64,000 bases of DNA from Streptomyces lienomycini (GCF_027947595.1 NZ_CP116257.1:4278001-4342000); one strand, 5' to 3'; counted from the first letter of the stretch, positions 51,647-61,084 are shown. Notes: generated from the sequence alone by a model not told the origin. Made by a program: numbers and translations.

Positions 51647-54133
51647 TCAGCGGCGCAGTGCCATCCTCGCCGGCAGGGTCGTCGCCAGCAGGCCCAGCCC
51701 CACCGCGCCGGCGGTGAAGGCCGCGTACACCAGCGGAGGTACGTAGGGAGCCTCGCCGGTGAGTCCGCGCACCATCGGGATCAGCGTGGCGGCGGCGATG
51801 GCCGTGCCGAGGACGATCCCGGCCACGGCCACCAGCAGGCCTTCCCAGCGCAGCATGCCCAGCACCTGGCGCCGGGTGGATCCGACGAGGCGGAGGACGG
51901 CGAGTTCGCGGCGGCGGTCGAGGACGGTCATCACCAGCGTGTTGACCGCGGCGACCGCGGCGAAGCCGCCGAGGACCGCGGCCATGGTGTAGTTGGCCCA
52001 GGCGTTGAGCTCGCGGTCCATGTTCCGTTCGAGCGCGTATCCGGAGGCGTCGGTGACCCGGCCGAGCGGGGCGAGCGCCCGCGCGTCGCCGCCGCGTACC
52101 AGCAGGGCGCTGTCGAAGCCCGAGGTGACGTGCGGGGCCAGGGACGCCCGGTCCATGGTCACCGCCGCGAGGCCGATCCCCCGGCCGTACACCGCGACGA
52201 CCTCGGGGCTCGCCCTGGTGCCGTCCGGGAGGTAGAGCGGCAGCCTGTCGCCGACCCGCACCTTCGCCGAGGTGGCGAGCGTCCGGTCGACGGCGATCCG
52301 TCCCCGGCCCACCCGGTCGAGGCTGCCGCTGCGCACGTCGAGGTCCTGCACTCGCGCGAGTTGGGCGCCGGAGCCGGAGACGCCCTGGGCCGCGGTTCCC
52401 TGCAGCCACCGGTCGGCGCCCGACCCGACGGGTACCAGGACCTGTGTGTCGAGCAGGCTCACGGCACTCTCGACGCCGGGCGCGCGGGCAGCCCGTTCGA
52501 CGGCGTCGCCGGGCAGTCCGGCCGGATCGGTGACGATGTGGTCGGCGGTGACGCCGGCGCGCAGTTGTCCGGCGGCGACGTGGCTCTCGCTGGTGTGCAT
52601 GAAGACGAGCGTCGAGGCGAAGGCGATGGCCAGCACGATCGGGGTGATGGCGGAGGCCAGCCGGCGGGCGTTCGCCCGGGAGTTGGCGGCCGCGAGCGAC
52701 GCCTCGGCGCCGGCCCGGTCCAGCGGCAGTCCCAGCAGTTGTGCGCACGTCCATGCCACCAGCGGGCCGAGCAGCGCGACGGCGAGCATGAACAGCATGA
52801 CGACACCGAGGGCGGCGTTGGCCGCGTCGTCCCCGGCCGAGCGGGCGGCGACGACGGTGAGGGACCCGCCGCCGGCGAGCGCGCCCAGGCCCAGCAGCGT
52901 ACGGATCACACCCGGCCGCAGCCGCTCCACCGACGCCTCGGTGAGCGCCTGGCCGGGCTTGGTCCTCGCGGGCCGACGCCCGGCCGCCCATCCGGCGGTG
53001 AGCGCGGTGAGCAGCCCCGTGGCGACGGCGACGAGCGCCGGGATCCACGAGACGTGCAGGCTCACCGCGTCCGGAACGGCCCCGCGGTCCTGCAACTGCC
53101 CGAACCACCAGTGGGCGAGCGCGGCCCCGGGCAGGCAGCCGACCAGTCCGGCGACGGGCGCGACGAGCAGCGCCTCCGCGGCGACCGCGCGCCGGATCTG
53201 CCGCGGGGTGGCGCCGATGGCGCGCAGCAGGGCGAACTCCCGGGCCCGCTGGGCCACGGACAGCGCGACCGTGCCGGACGCCGTGAAGACGGCGACCGCC
53301 GCGGAGATCCCGCCGAAGGAGCCGCCGAGTCCGGTGAGCATCTCCTTGGCGTATCCGAGCCCGCGGTCCTCGACCGCGCCGCGGTCGTCACCGGTGTGCA
53401 CCCGGGCGCCGGAGCCGGCGAGTGCCTTGCGCACCCCGGCGGCGAGGGCGTCGGGGTCCGCCCCGTCCTTCGCCAGTACGGCGATCGCGTCGGCCTTGCC
53501 GGGATGCCCGGCCAGCGCCGGGGACTGCGCGTCGGCGAACCAGCCCGTGGCGTCCCCGGTGGTGTCGCCGGGGCCGGCCGTCGCCAGGCCGGAGACGCGG
53601 AAGTCGGCGCGTCCGGCGGCGGTTTCGAGCGTGACGGTGTCGCCGACACCGGCCCGGGCGGCCCGGGCGGCGGCGGTGCCGAGCACGACCTCGCCGGTTC
53701 GGGGCCCGGTACCGGAGGTGAGCGCGGTGCCGGTGAAGGCGTGCGATCCCCAGCCGTGGCCCGTCAGGGCGCCGTCGCCCCGGCGCACCGGGAACGTGAA
53801 GTCGGGTACCGCCCTCTCGGCACCGGGGGCGCGGGCCGCCCGGGCCGCGAGCGCGGTGTCGACGCGTGCCGTGTCCGGCAGCAGGTACGCCGACTCGGAG
53901 CGGCTGTCCCCGCTGCCCGTGACGAGGCGGGCGTACTGGTCCGCCGCGGCGACGACGGGAGCCTTCGCGTACCGCTGGGGCGGCACCGAGGCGCGGGCGC
54001 CGGTCTCCAGGAGGATGCCGCAGGCGGAGACGATCAGCGCCGCCGTCATCAGCGCCACGAACGTGCCCGCGAACGAGGCGGGTTTGAAGCGGACGGCCGC
54101 GCGGGCGAGGCCGTTGGGGGCTAGTCTCCTCAC
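51647..54133 (-). CDS. MacB/FtsX-type ABC exporter permease
   Basis: An 828-residue membrane protein with two FtsX domains and large extracytoplasmic regions. The first helix is FAGTFVALMTAALIVSACGI. Four-helix sets occur around residues 280-440 (VAVFTASGTVALSVAQRARE, LLVAPVAGLVGCLPGAAL) and at the C-terminus (AVLGGFAAVAAVNTLVMTVL, ending in FTAGAVGLGLLATTLPARMA). Such permeases expel peptides, lipids or antibiotics or exert mechanical signalling. The GTG at 54133 overlaps the stop of the ATPase gene (GTGA), making a two-gene exporter. Confidence 0.92.
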   Translation of the reverse strand: MRRLAPNGLARAAVRFKPASFAGTFVALMTAALIVSACGILLETGARASVPPQRYAKAPVVAAADQYARLVTGSGDSRSESAYLLPDTARVDTALAARAARAPGAERAVPDFTFPVRRGDGALTGHGWGSHAFTGTALTSGTGPRTGEVVLGTAAARAARAGVGDTVTLETAAGRADFRVSGLATAGPGDTTGDATGWFADAQSPALAGHPGKADAIAVLAKDGADPDALAAGVRKALAGSGARVHTGDDRGAVEDRGLGYAKEMLTGLGGSFGGISAAVAVFTASGTVALSVAQRAREFALLRAIGATPRQIRRAVAAEALLVAPVAGLVGCLPGAALAHWWFGQLQDRGAVPDAVSLHVSWIPALVAVATGLLTALTAGWAAGRRPARTKPGQALTEASVERLRPGVIRTLLGLGALAGGGSLTVVAARSAGDDAANAALGVVMLFMLAVALLGPLVAWTCAQLLGLPLDRAGAEASLAAANSRANARRLASAITPIVLAIAFASTLVFMHTSESHVAAGQLRAGVTADHIVTDPAGLPGDAVERAARAPGVESAVSLLDTQVLVPVGSGADRWLQGTAAQGVSGSGAQLARVQDLDVRSGSLDRVGRGRIAVDRTLATSAKVRVGDRLPLYLPDGTRASPEVVAVYGRGIGLAAVTMDRASLAPHVTSGFDSALLVRGGDARALAPLGRVTDASGYALERNMDRELNAWANYTMAAVLGGFAAVAAVNTLVMTVLDRRRELAVLRLVGSTRRQVLGMLRWEGLLVAVAGIVLGTAIAAATLIPMVRGLTGEAPYVPPLVYAAFTAGAVGLGLLATTLPARMALRR

Positions 54134-54945
54134 GCCGCGGCCCCCGCCATCGGGCCGGTGCGGGAGGTGAGGGCGGCCATGCGGGCCGCGATCCGCTCCG
54201 CCGAACCGCGTTCGAGGTGGTCGGCGAAGGCGCCGTCGGCGAGGAACAGCACCCGGTCGGCCCAGGCGGCCGCGACCGGGTCGTGGGTGACCATGACGAC
54301 GGTGGCTTGGAGGGTGTCCACCGCGTGCCGCAGCAGGCCGAGGATCTCGGCGGCGGTGCCGGTGTCGAGGGCGCCGGTGGGTTCGTCGGCGAAGATCACG
54401 TCGGGGTCGGTGACCAGGGCGCGGGCGATGGCGACGCGCTGCTGCTGGCCGCCGGAGAGTTCTCCGGGCCGGCGTTTCGCCTTGTCGGCGAGGCCGACCC
54501 GGGTGAGCAGCGCCTGCGCCCGCCGCCGGTCCTGGCGCAGGCCGGCCAGGCGCGTCGGGAGCAGCACGTTCTGCTCGACGGTGAGGGAGGGCAGCAGGTT
54601 GAAGGCCTGGAACACGAAGCCCAGGCGGGTGCGGCGCAGTTCGGTGAGCCGGTTCTCCCCCATGCCCGTGATCTCCGTGCCGCCGAGCCGTACGGAGCCG
54701 GCCGTCGGCCGGTCGAGGCCCGCGGCGCACTGCAGGAAGGTGGACTTGCCCGACCCGGAGGGGCCCATGACGGCGGTGAACGTGCCGCGCGGCAGGGCGA
54801 GGTCGACGCCCGCGAGCGCGTGCACGGTGCGGGCGCCGCGGCCGTACTGGCGCCGGACGCCGCGCAGTTCGACGGCGGGACCGGGTTGGGCCTGGGCCTC
54901 GGTCCGGTCGTCCGTCGTGTGGCGCCTGTCCTTGCGCAGCCTCAT
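54130..54945 (-). CDS. MacB/LolD-type ABC exporter ATPase
   Basis: A ~271-residue ATPase. It has Walker [14 protein letters not shown]-loop FVFQAFNLLPSLTVEQNVLL, signature LSGGQQQR, Walker B VIFADEPTGALDTGTA (the DEPTGALD form of this exporter group) and switch His VTHDPVA. ATG 54945 has AGAGG 8 bp upstream. It is co-translated with the FtsX permease. A divergent LysR gene starts 240 bp away, but no clear link is visible. Confidence 0.93.
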   Translation of the reverse strand: MRLRKDRRHTTDDRTEAQAQPGPAVELRGVRRQYGRGARTVHALAGVDLALPRGTFTAVMGPSGSGKSTFLQCAAGLDRPTAGSVRLGGTEITGMGENRLTELRRTRLGFVFQAFNLLPSLTVEQNVLLPTRLAGLRQDRRRAQALLTRVGLADKAKRRPGELSGGQQQRVAIARALVTDPDVIFADEPTGALDTGTAAEILGLLRHAVDTLQATVVMVTHDPVAAAWADRVLFLADGAFADHLERGSAERIAARMAALTSRTGPMAGAAA

Positions 54946-55185
54946 GGTCCGTCCTCTCAAGATCCTGCCGAGCCGATGATCCGACGCTACGGAGCACGGC
55001 CGTGGCGGACCATGGCGGCTACCGGCGGATCGGGGGTGGGGTTAACCCGAGGGCGGGCACGCCGTCGGGGCGACGTGCCCGCGGTGTGCCCGGGCGGGCG
55101 GCCCCCTCCGACGGGGATCGGGGCGGGGCCGAGCCACAACCATCGGTTGGGGGGCTGTCCGGTGGTCGCGGCTATGCTCGGCCCC

Positions 55186-56121
55186 ATGGATACCGAGGCG
55201 GTGCGCTCGTTCGTCCGCGCGGCCGAGCTGGGGCAGCTGCGGCACGCCGCCGACGAGCTGGGGGTGACGCAGCAGGCCGTCTCGAAGCGGATCGCGGCTC
55301 TCGAGCGCGCACTCGACGTCCGGTTGTTCACCCGCACCCCTCGGGGGGTCGAGCTGACCCTCGACGGCCAGGCCTTCCTCCCGCACGCCCGGAACATCGT
55401 CACGGGTGCCGATCGCGCCGTCACCGCCGTCAGGCGGGGCTCGCGGGCGCTGCGGATCGACGTTCTCGGCCTGCGGTCGGCGCAGGCCGTCATCCTGCAC
55501 GACTACTGGCGCTCGCACCCCGGTTGCGAACTCGACGTGGTGACGCTCAGGGTCGACGACCCGCGGCTGGCGGTGGCCGCCGTGCGGGCGGGCGACCTCG
55601 ACGCCTCGTTCCGCTCGGTCACCGACCCGGCCGCGCTGCCGCACGAGGTGCGCATGATCCACGCGTTCCACTCCCCGCTGGAACTCGTCGTCGGCCCGAG
55701 GCACCCGCTCGCCTCCGCACGGACCCTGAGACCGGCCCAGCTGCGCGGGCACCGGATCTGGGTGCCGGGTATCGCGCCGGGCAGCGAGTGGGCGGAGTTC
55801 TACGACGAACTCGTCACCGAGTTCGGCCTCCGCGTGGACGCCGCGGGTCCGAACTTCGGCAACGAGGTGCTCCTCGACATCCTGGCGGACTCCGCGGACG
55901 TGGCGACGCTCGTGGGGTCGCGCGACCGATACGCCTGGCCGGCCGGTCACGACCTGCGCCGCATCCCGATCGCGGATCCGACGCTCGCGTACCCGCTCTC
56001 GCTGCTCCTCCCCCGGGCGAATCCGCACCCGGGGCTCGGGGCGGTCATCGCCCACTTCACGGGACTGGCACCGCTTCCCGGGAAGGTCTGGCTGCCCTCC
56101 TGGGCCGTCACCACCCTGTGA
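55186..56121 (+). CDS. LysR-family transcriptional regulator
   Basis: A 311-residue LysR protein with an intact winged helix (MDTEAVRSFVRAAELGQLRH, then ELGVTQQAVSKRIAALERAL and LFTRTPRGVELTLDG) and a C-terminal effector domain with a tryptophan-rich end (PGKVWLPSWAV). There is no ribosome site before the ATG, but TATGCT lies 8-9 bp upstream at a -10 distance, so the mRNA may be leaderless. The likely target is the divergent MacB-like exporter operon. Confidence 0.9.
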   Translation: MDTEAVRSFVRAAELGQLRHAADELGVTQQAVSKRIAALERALDVRLFTRTPRGVELTLDGQAFLPHARNIVTGADRAVTAVRRGSRALRIDVLGLRSAQAVILHDYWRSHPGCELDVVTLRVDDPRLAVAAVRAGDLDASFRSVTDPAALPHEVRMIHAFHSPLELVVGPRHPLASARTLRPAQLRGHRIWVPGIAPGSEWAEFYDELVTEFGLRVDAAGPNFGNEVLLDILADSADVATLVGSRDRYAWPAGHDLRRIPIADPTLAYPLSLLLPRANPHPGLGAVIAHFTGLAPLPGKVWLPSWAVTTL

Positions 56122-56194
56122 GCCCCACCATGAGCCGGGCATGCCACATCGACGCCCGGGGAACGGTGTTGGCCAGAGTAAAGCCGAGAACCCA

Positions 56195-56210
56195 AGAGGT
56201 CTAGACCCCA
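56195..56210. promoter_or_regulatory. DasR-responsive-element-like site upstream of GH84 gene
   Basis: AGAGGTCTAGACCCCA carries the full palindrome GGTCTAGACC and fits 13 of 16 positions of the dre consensus. It lies 59-74 bp before a GH84 enzyme gene that removes GlcNAc. Together with the site at 37088-37103 it suggests that two exported glycosidases of this window belong to the GlcNAc-controlled DasR regulon. Confidence 0.68.
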
Positions 56211-56268
56211 TACGTCTTACGTCTCGCCCTCGACGTGGCGCATCATCCCTGGAGACAAGGCACGTCAC

Positions 56269-58698
56269 ATGGTCCAGACCAAGCCTGGAGGTCTCATGGG
56301 AAGACGCACGACGACCTTGACCACACTCGGCGTCTGCTTTGCACTGGCAAGCACTCTGGCGATCGAGACGCTCCCCGCCGCGGCCGACGACACACCCTCC
56401 GCCGCGGCGCCCGCGGTCCCGCCGGTCTCGCCGAATCCCCAGTCCCTCACTCGCGCAGGTGACGACGTTCCGGTGACCGGCCGGGCACTCGTGGTGGCGG
56501 ACCGGGACACGGACGCCGCCGCCCGGGCCCGTCTCGTCGGGGAGTTGAAGGCGCACGGCGCACGGCGCGTGGACGTCGTCACCCCCGGGAACGTCCCCCG
56601 GGCCTCGGCCGGTCTGCTCACCGTACGGCTCGGCCCGGCCGCGCGGCCCGACATCGCCGAGGCGCTGGGCGACACGGCGGTGCCGGACCACGCGGAGGGC
56701 TACGCCCTGCGCGTCTCGGGCGCGGGACGGGGCAAGCGGGTCACTCTCGGCGGCACCGACGCCGCCGGTCAGTTCTACGCCGTGCAGACCCTGCGCCAGC
56801 TCTTCGTCCGGGCGGGGAGCGGCGGTTGGAAGGTGGCGGGCGTTCGGGCGAGCGACTACCCGTCGATGCCGCTGCGCGGCACCATCGAGGGGTTCTACGG
56901 GCAACCGTGGACGCACGCCGAACGCCTCGACCAGATGGACTTCTACGGGGACGTCAAGGCCAACACCTACGTCTACGCCCCGAAGGACGACCCCTACCAC
57001 CGGGGCAAGTGGCGCGAGCCCTACCCCGCGGACAAGCTGGCGGAACTGGGCGAGCTGGTGACCCGGGCCACCGCCAACCACGTGCGCTTCACCTTCGCCG
57101 TCTCCCCCGGCGAGTCCATCTGCTACTCGGACCCCGCCGACCGCGCGGCACTGAAGGACAAGCTGCGGGCCCTGTACGGCCTGGGGACGCGCGCCTTCTC
57201 CATCCCGCTCGACGACATCAGCTACACCCGCTGGAACTGCGAGGGCGACAAGGCCGCGTACGGCGACCCCGGCCGCGCGGCGGCCGCCAGGGCCCAGGTC
57301 GACCTGCTCAACGACGTGCAGCAGAACTTCGTCGCCGCCCACGAAGGGGTACAGCCCCTGCAGATGGTGCCCACCGAGTACGGCGACCTCACCGACACCG
57401 CGTACAAGCAGACGATGCGCGAGACGCTGGACCCGGCGGTCGTCGTGATGTGGACCGGCACGGCCGTCGTCCCGCCGAAGATCACCAACGACGAGGCGGA
57501 CCGGGTCTCGAAGCTCTTCGGACGCAAGGTCTTCGTCTGGGACAACTACCCGGTGAACGACTTCGGCAACACCAGCGGGCGGCTGCTGCTCGCCCCGTAC
57601 GACAAGCGCGAGGCGGGCCTGTCCGGGCACCTCTCGGGCATCGTCGCCAACCCCATGAACCAGCCGTACGCCAGCAAGGTCGCCGTCTTCGGCACCGCGG
57701 ACTTCACCTGGAACGACCGGGCGTACGACGCGGGCACGAACTGGCCGCGCGCCATGTCCTACCTGGCGGGCGGCGACCGCGAGGCCACCGACGCGCTGCT
57801 GGTCCTCGGTGACCTGGAGCACCTGGCCCCGACCTTCGGCGCCACGCCCTGGCAGCCGCAGGCACCCGAACTCGCCCGGCGCGCGGCGCGGTTCTGGACG
57901 GCGTGGGACGAGGGGCGGCGCGCGGAGGCCGTCGAGGTGCTGCGCGGCTACGCGAGGGCGATCGAGCGGGCGCCGGGCACGATCCGCGGCGGCGCGGTGG
58001 ACGAGGGGTTCACCGTCGACGCGGCGCCCTGGCTGGACGCCACCGAGCTGTGGGGCGGGGCGATGCGGACCATGCTCGACGCGCTCGCGGCCCGGGAGAA
58101 CGGCGACAGGGGGACGTCCGACCGACTGCTCGCCGAGTCGGACGCCCTTCAGCAGCGGGCCCGGGCCGTACGGGTCGATCCGCCGCGCAACTCGTGGGGG
58201 AAGGTCCAGCCCAAGGTCGGTGACGGCGTGCTCGACGCCTTCCTGGTGCGGGCGGAACTCCGGCTGCGGCTGTGGGACTCCGCGGGCGGCGGGGAGAACC
58301 TGGCGCTGAAGGGTACGGCCTCCGCCTCCAGCGTGGAGCAGGACCTCGACCGGCTGGCGGCCCGGTACGTCAACGACGGCGAGCCGGGCACACGTTGGGC
58401 CTCCGGCTACTCCGACGAGGAGTGGGTGCAGGTGGAGCTGGCGGCCCCGGCGAAGGTCGCGGCGGTGACCCTGGCGTGGGAGGGCGCCTGCGCGACGGAG
58501 TACGCCGTCCAGACCTCGCCCGACGGCGTGACCTGGCGGACCGTGTCCACGCGGCGTCCGGACGCCTGCGGCAACGACGTCGTCCGGGTCGACTCGGACG
58601 AGGCCGTGCGGTACGTCCGTATGCAGGGCGTGCACCGGAAGACGACCTGGGGCTACTCGCTGTACGAGATGGGGGTCTACGGAACGCCCGCCTCCTGA
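56269..58698 (+). CDS. Secreted GH84 beta-N-acetylglucosaminidase / hyaluronidase with CBM32
   Basis: An 809-residue secreted glycosidase. After a Sec signal (LTTLGVCFALASTLAIETLP) come an N-terminal GH84-associated domain (~45-180) and the catalytic GH84 barrel. The barrel starts MPLRGTIEGFYGQPWTHAER and carries the adjacent catalytic Asp pair in SIPLDDISYTRW (about residues 315-316). A helical linker follows, then a C-terminal F5/8-type (CBM32) domain from about residue 685 (NLALKGTASASSVEQDLDRL). GH84 enzymes release GlcNAc from glycoproteins or hyaluronan. The start may instead be ATG 56296, which has GGAGG 4 bp upstream. A dre-like site precedes it. Confidence 0.93.
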   Translation: MVQTKPGGLMGRRTTTLTTLGVCFALASTLAIETLPAAADDTPSAAAPAVPPVSPNPQSLTRAGDDVPVTGRALVVADRDTDAAARARLVGELKAHGARRVDVVTPGNVPRASAGLLTVRLGPAARPDIAEALGDTAVPDHAEGYALRVSGAGRGKRVTLGGTDAAGQFYAVQTLRQLFVRAGSGGWKVAGVRASDYPSMPLRGTIEGFYGQPWTHAERLDQMDFYGDVKANTYVYAPKDDPYHRGKWREPYPADKLAELGELVTRATANHVRFTFAVSPGESICYSDPADRAALKDKLRALYGLGTRAFSIPLDDISYTRWNCEGDKAAYGDPGRAAAARAQVDLLNDVQQNFVAAHEGVQPLQMVPTEYGDLTDTAYKQTMRETLDPAVVVMWTGTAVVPPKITNDEADRVSKLFGRKVFVWDNYPVNDFGNTSGRLLLAPYDKREAGLSGHLSGIVANPMNQPYASKVAVFGTADFTWNDRAYDAGTNWPRAMSYLAGGDREATDALLVLGDLEHLAPTFGATPWQPQAPELARRAARFWTAWDEGRRAEAVEVLRGYARAIERAPGTIRGGAVDEGFTVDAAPWLDATELWGGAMRTMLDALAARENGDRGTSDRLLAESDALQQRARAVRVDPPRNSWGKVQPKVGDGVLDAFLVRAELRLRLWDSAGGGENLALKGTASASSVEQDLDRLAARYVNDGEPGTRWASGYSDEEWVQVELAAPAKVAAVTLAWEGACATEYAVQTSPDGVTWRTVSTRRPDACGNDVVRVDSDEAVRYVRMQGVHRKTTWGYSLYEMGVYGTPAS

Positions 58699-58722
58699 CC
58701 GGTCGGCCGCGGTGGGGTGGCG

Positions 58723-59310
58723 CTACTGGCCGAGGATCCCCTCGACGATCCTCGTCAACCGCTCCCCCACCCGGTCGATGCTTCCGTTCTGACTGCTGAC
58801 CTGCGCGCCTTCGAGCAGGAAGGTGATCTGGGCGGCGGCCTGGCCGGGGTCGGACAGGCCCGCCTCGGCGCACATGCCGACGAGCCGGCGGGTCTGGCCG
58901 GCCTTGTGCTCCTCGATCACGCGGCGCGCGGGATGGGAGCGGTCGGGCAGCTCGGCGAGGGAGTTGATGAAGGGGCAGCCCCGGTGCGACAGCGTCGGCA
59001 GTCCCTCGGCGATGAAGCGGGCCAGTCCGAGGATCTGCTCCCGTGGCCGGCCGGGGTGGTCGGCCTCGACGCGGTCGAAGGCGGCCCGGTAGTCGGCGGC
59101 CAGGATCCGCAGCCACTCGGCGACCAGCGCGTCCTTGGTCTCGAAGTGCCGGTAGATCGCCGCCTTGGTGGTCTCGGCCTTCTCGGCGATCGCCTGGACG
59201 CCCACGCGCCGGATGCCCTCGCTCTGGAAGAGTTCCTCGGCCGCGTCGAGGATGCGCTCCCGAGGCGGCAGCTTCGCCACTCTGCCCGGCCTGCTGGCGG
59301 TCGATGTCAT
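58723..59310 (-). CDS. TetR-family transcriptional repressor
   Basis: A 195-residue regulator with the HTH ERILDAAEELFQSEGIRRVG, QAIAEKAETTKAAIYRHFET, KDALVAEWL. The ligand domain includes GCPFINSLAELPD, as in the AcrR/YcdC-like group. It is divergent from an amidase gene, and the gap between them contains a perfect 34-bp palindrome, so it almost certainly represses the amidase and itself. Confidence 0.93.
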   Translation of the reverse strand: MTSTASRPGRVAKLPPRERILDAAEELFQSEGIRRVGVQAIAEKAETTKAAIYRHFETKDALVAEWLRILAADYRAAFDRVEADHPGRPREQILGLARFIAEGLPTLSHRGCPFINSLAELPDRSHPARRVIEEHKAGQTRRLVGMCAEAGLSDPGQAAAQITFLLEGAQVSSQNGSIDRVGERLTRIVEGILGQ

Positions 59311-59369
59311 TCCTGCTCCGTGACGTCCGGTCGATGGGGCCCTTCACCTTCCTGCTACGGTACCAGTCC

Positions 59370-59403
59370 GTGCCGCTCGATACCGGTCGGTATCGAGCGG
59401 CAC
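59370..59403. promoter_or_regulatory. 34-bp perfect palindrome, TetR operator for the amidase
   Basis: Arms GTGCCGCTCGATACC and GGTATCGAGCGGCAC (15 bp each, perfect) surround GGTC. It lies 60 bp from the TetR start and 35 bp from the amidase start. Further TACC-like half-sites flank it (GGTACCAG at about 59359, GAGTACCG at about 59409). It probably binds one or two TetR dimers. Confidence 0.82.
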
Positions 59404-59437
59404 TCATGAGTACCGTTGCTTGTTCTGAGGAGTGACA

Positions 59438-60889
59438 GTGAAAGTCGCCGAGTACGCGCGATACGACGCGGTGGGGCTCGCGGAGCTGGTGGCCGCGGGC
59501 GAGGTGACCCCCGCCGAGGTGGAGGCGGCCGCGCGCGAGGCCGTCCGGGCGGTCGATCCGCGGATCAACGCCGTCGTGGAGACCTGGCAGGCCGACGACC
59601 GGCCCGTCCCCGGCAGCACGCCGCTGGCGGGCGTTCCGTTCCTGATCAAGGACTTCGGAGTCGCCATGGCGGGCCGGCGCACGGAGATGGGCAGCCGTCT
59701 CGCGGCCGGCCACGTCGCCCGCTCCGACTCCTTCCTGATGCGGCGCCTGCGCCGCGCGGGGCTGCTGACCTTCGGGCGCACCGCCACACCGGAGCTGGCG
59801 TACAGCATCACCACGGAACCGGTGCTGTACGGCCCGACCCGCAACCCGTGGGACCCGCGACGCGGCGCCGGTGGTTCGAGCGGCGGCGCGGGCGCGGCCG
59901 TCGCCGCCGGAGCGGTCCCCCTCGCCCACGCCACCGACGCCGCGGGATCACTGCGCATCCCCGCCTCGTACAACGGCCTCTTCGGTCTGAAGCCGACCCG
60001 GGGCCGGGTATCCCTGGGCCCCGGCCTCGACGAGGGCTTCAACGGACTCGCCGTCCAGGGCGGCGTCAGCCGCACCGTGCGGGACAGCGCGGCGCTGCTC
60101 GACCTGATACGCGGTCCGGAACCGGGCGACCCGTACTTCGCCGAACAACCGCCCCGGCCCTACGCGCAGGAGGTCGCCCGTCCTCCGGGGCCGCTGCGGA
60201 TCGGGGTCCTCCCGCAGGCCTGGGGCGGTCGCCGGACCGCGGTCCCGGTGGCCGACGCGCTGACCCGTACCGTGCGGCTGCTGGAGTCCCTCGGCCACCG
60301 CACGGAGGAGGCCGAGGCCGCTCTGGGCGTCGACTGGGAGGAGTTCGTGCTGGCCAACGCCCGTCTGTCGACGGCCAACGTCGCGGCCACGGTCGACGAG
60401 CTGGCGGCAGCCTTCGGCCGCCCCGTCGACTCCTCGACCGTCGAGCCGGCGACGCTGGCCGCCCACCGCTACGGGCAGCGGGTCAGCGGCCCCCAGTTCG
60501 TCACCGCCCTCACGATCCGCAACCGGGTCGCCCGGAGCCTGGCCCGGCACTTCGGCACGTACGACCTCCTGCTCACCCCGACCCTGCCGGAGCTTCCCCC
60601 GCTCCTGGGCACCTACGCGCGGGGCGCGGAGGCGCTGGACGGCCTGGGCTGGATCGACCGTCTCAACGACCGTTCGCCGTTCACCATGGCGTTCAACGTG
60701 GCGGGGACGCCCGCCATGTCCGTGCCGCTGACCGCCGACCCCGGGACGGGCCTGCCGATCGGCATGCAGTTCGCCGCCGGCTACGGGCGCGAGGACCTCC
60801 TCTTCCGTCTCGCCGGGCAGCTCGAACAGGCACAGCCGTGGTCGGGCCGGACCCCTGCCGTGTGGGCGGGGGACCCCGCGCCCCGCTAG
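59438..60889 (+). CDS. Amidase (amidase signature family)
   Basis: A ~483-residue amidase. The Ser-cisSer-Lys triad is visible: Lys in PFLIKDFGVAMAG, cis-Ser in GGSSGGAGAAVAAG, and nucleophile Ser in HATDAAGSLRIPASYNG. The last usually reads D-G-G-G-S, so D-A-A-G-S is a mild variant. The family hydrolyses aliphatic or aryl amides, or the GatA reaction; the lack of gatB/gatC nearby argues for a catabolic enzyme. GTG 59438 is preferred over GTG 59432 because GAGGA is then 6 bp upstream. Expression is probably induced through the TetR gene next door. Confidence 0.9.
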   Translation: MKVAEYARYDAVGLAELVAAGEVTPAEVEAAAREAVRAVDPRINAVVETWQADDRPVPGSTPLAGVPFLIKDFGVAMAGRRTEMGSRLAAGHVARSDSFLMRRLRRAGLLTFGRTATPELAYSITTEPVLYGPTRNPWDPRRGAGGSSGGAGAAVAAGAVPLAHATDAAGSLRIPASYNGLFGLKPTRGRVSLGPGLDEGFNGLAVQGGVSRTVRDSAALLDLIRGPEPGDPYFAEQPPRPYAQEVARPPGPLRIGVLPQAWGGRRTAVPVADALTRTVRLLESLGHRTEEAEAALGVDWEEFVLANARLSTANVAATVDELAAAFGRPVDSSTVEPATLAAHRYGQRVSGPQFVTALTIRNRVARSLARHFGTYDLLLTPTLPELPPLLGTYARGAEALDGLGWIDRLNDRSPFTMAFNVAGTPAMSVPLTADPGTGLPIGMQFAAGYGREDLLFRLAGQLEQAQPWSGRTPAVWAGDPAPR

Positions 60890-60953
60890 CCCGTGTGCGG
60901 GGTCACGGGAAATTCGGGTGCCCGGGGCGGCAGAAGACGTTACCTTCGCCGGT

Positions 60954-61022
60954 ATGAACGTCATCGGCCGAAGCATCTTCGCGACCGCGCGAGCGACCAG
61001 CTCGCCGGTTGCCGCCGTCTGA
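60954..61022 (+). CDS. Possible alanine-rich leader peptide before the AlaRS-like gene
   Basis: A 22-codon frame (MNVIGRSIF, then ATARATSSPVAAV and TGA) lies 135 bp upstream of the synthetase-like gene. TTACCT about 9 bp before its ATG resembles a -10 box, so it could be leaderless. It has five Ala codons, with two tandem at the end. Two stem-loops follow (61033-61063 and 61071-61084). This could be a ribosome-mediated attenuator; Ala is common in this genome, so the enrichment is only suggestive. Confidence 0.35.
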   Translation: MNVIGRSIFATARATSSPVAAV

Positions 61023-61032
61023 CCTTCCCTTC

Positions 61033-61084
61033 CCACCGGCGACCGGAAACGGCCCGTCGGTGGTTCACCCGGCGCTCCGGCGCC
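61033..61084 (+). promoter_or_regulatory. Two stem-loops in the leader of the AlaRS-like gene
   Basis: CCACCG ... CGGTGG (61033-61063) encloses an inner CCG-GAAA-CGG stem; GGCGC-TCCG-GCGCC (61071-61084) follows directly. Both lie between the small upstream frame and the synthetase-like start, where attenuator structures would be expected. No T-tract follows. Confidence 0.4.

Noticed and set aside
55042..58635. A 1197-residue minus-strand open frame opposite LysR and GH84
   Set aside because: It mirrors the coding strand's codon bias, lacks any recognisable domain and contradicts two well-supported genes.
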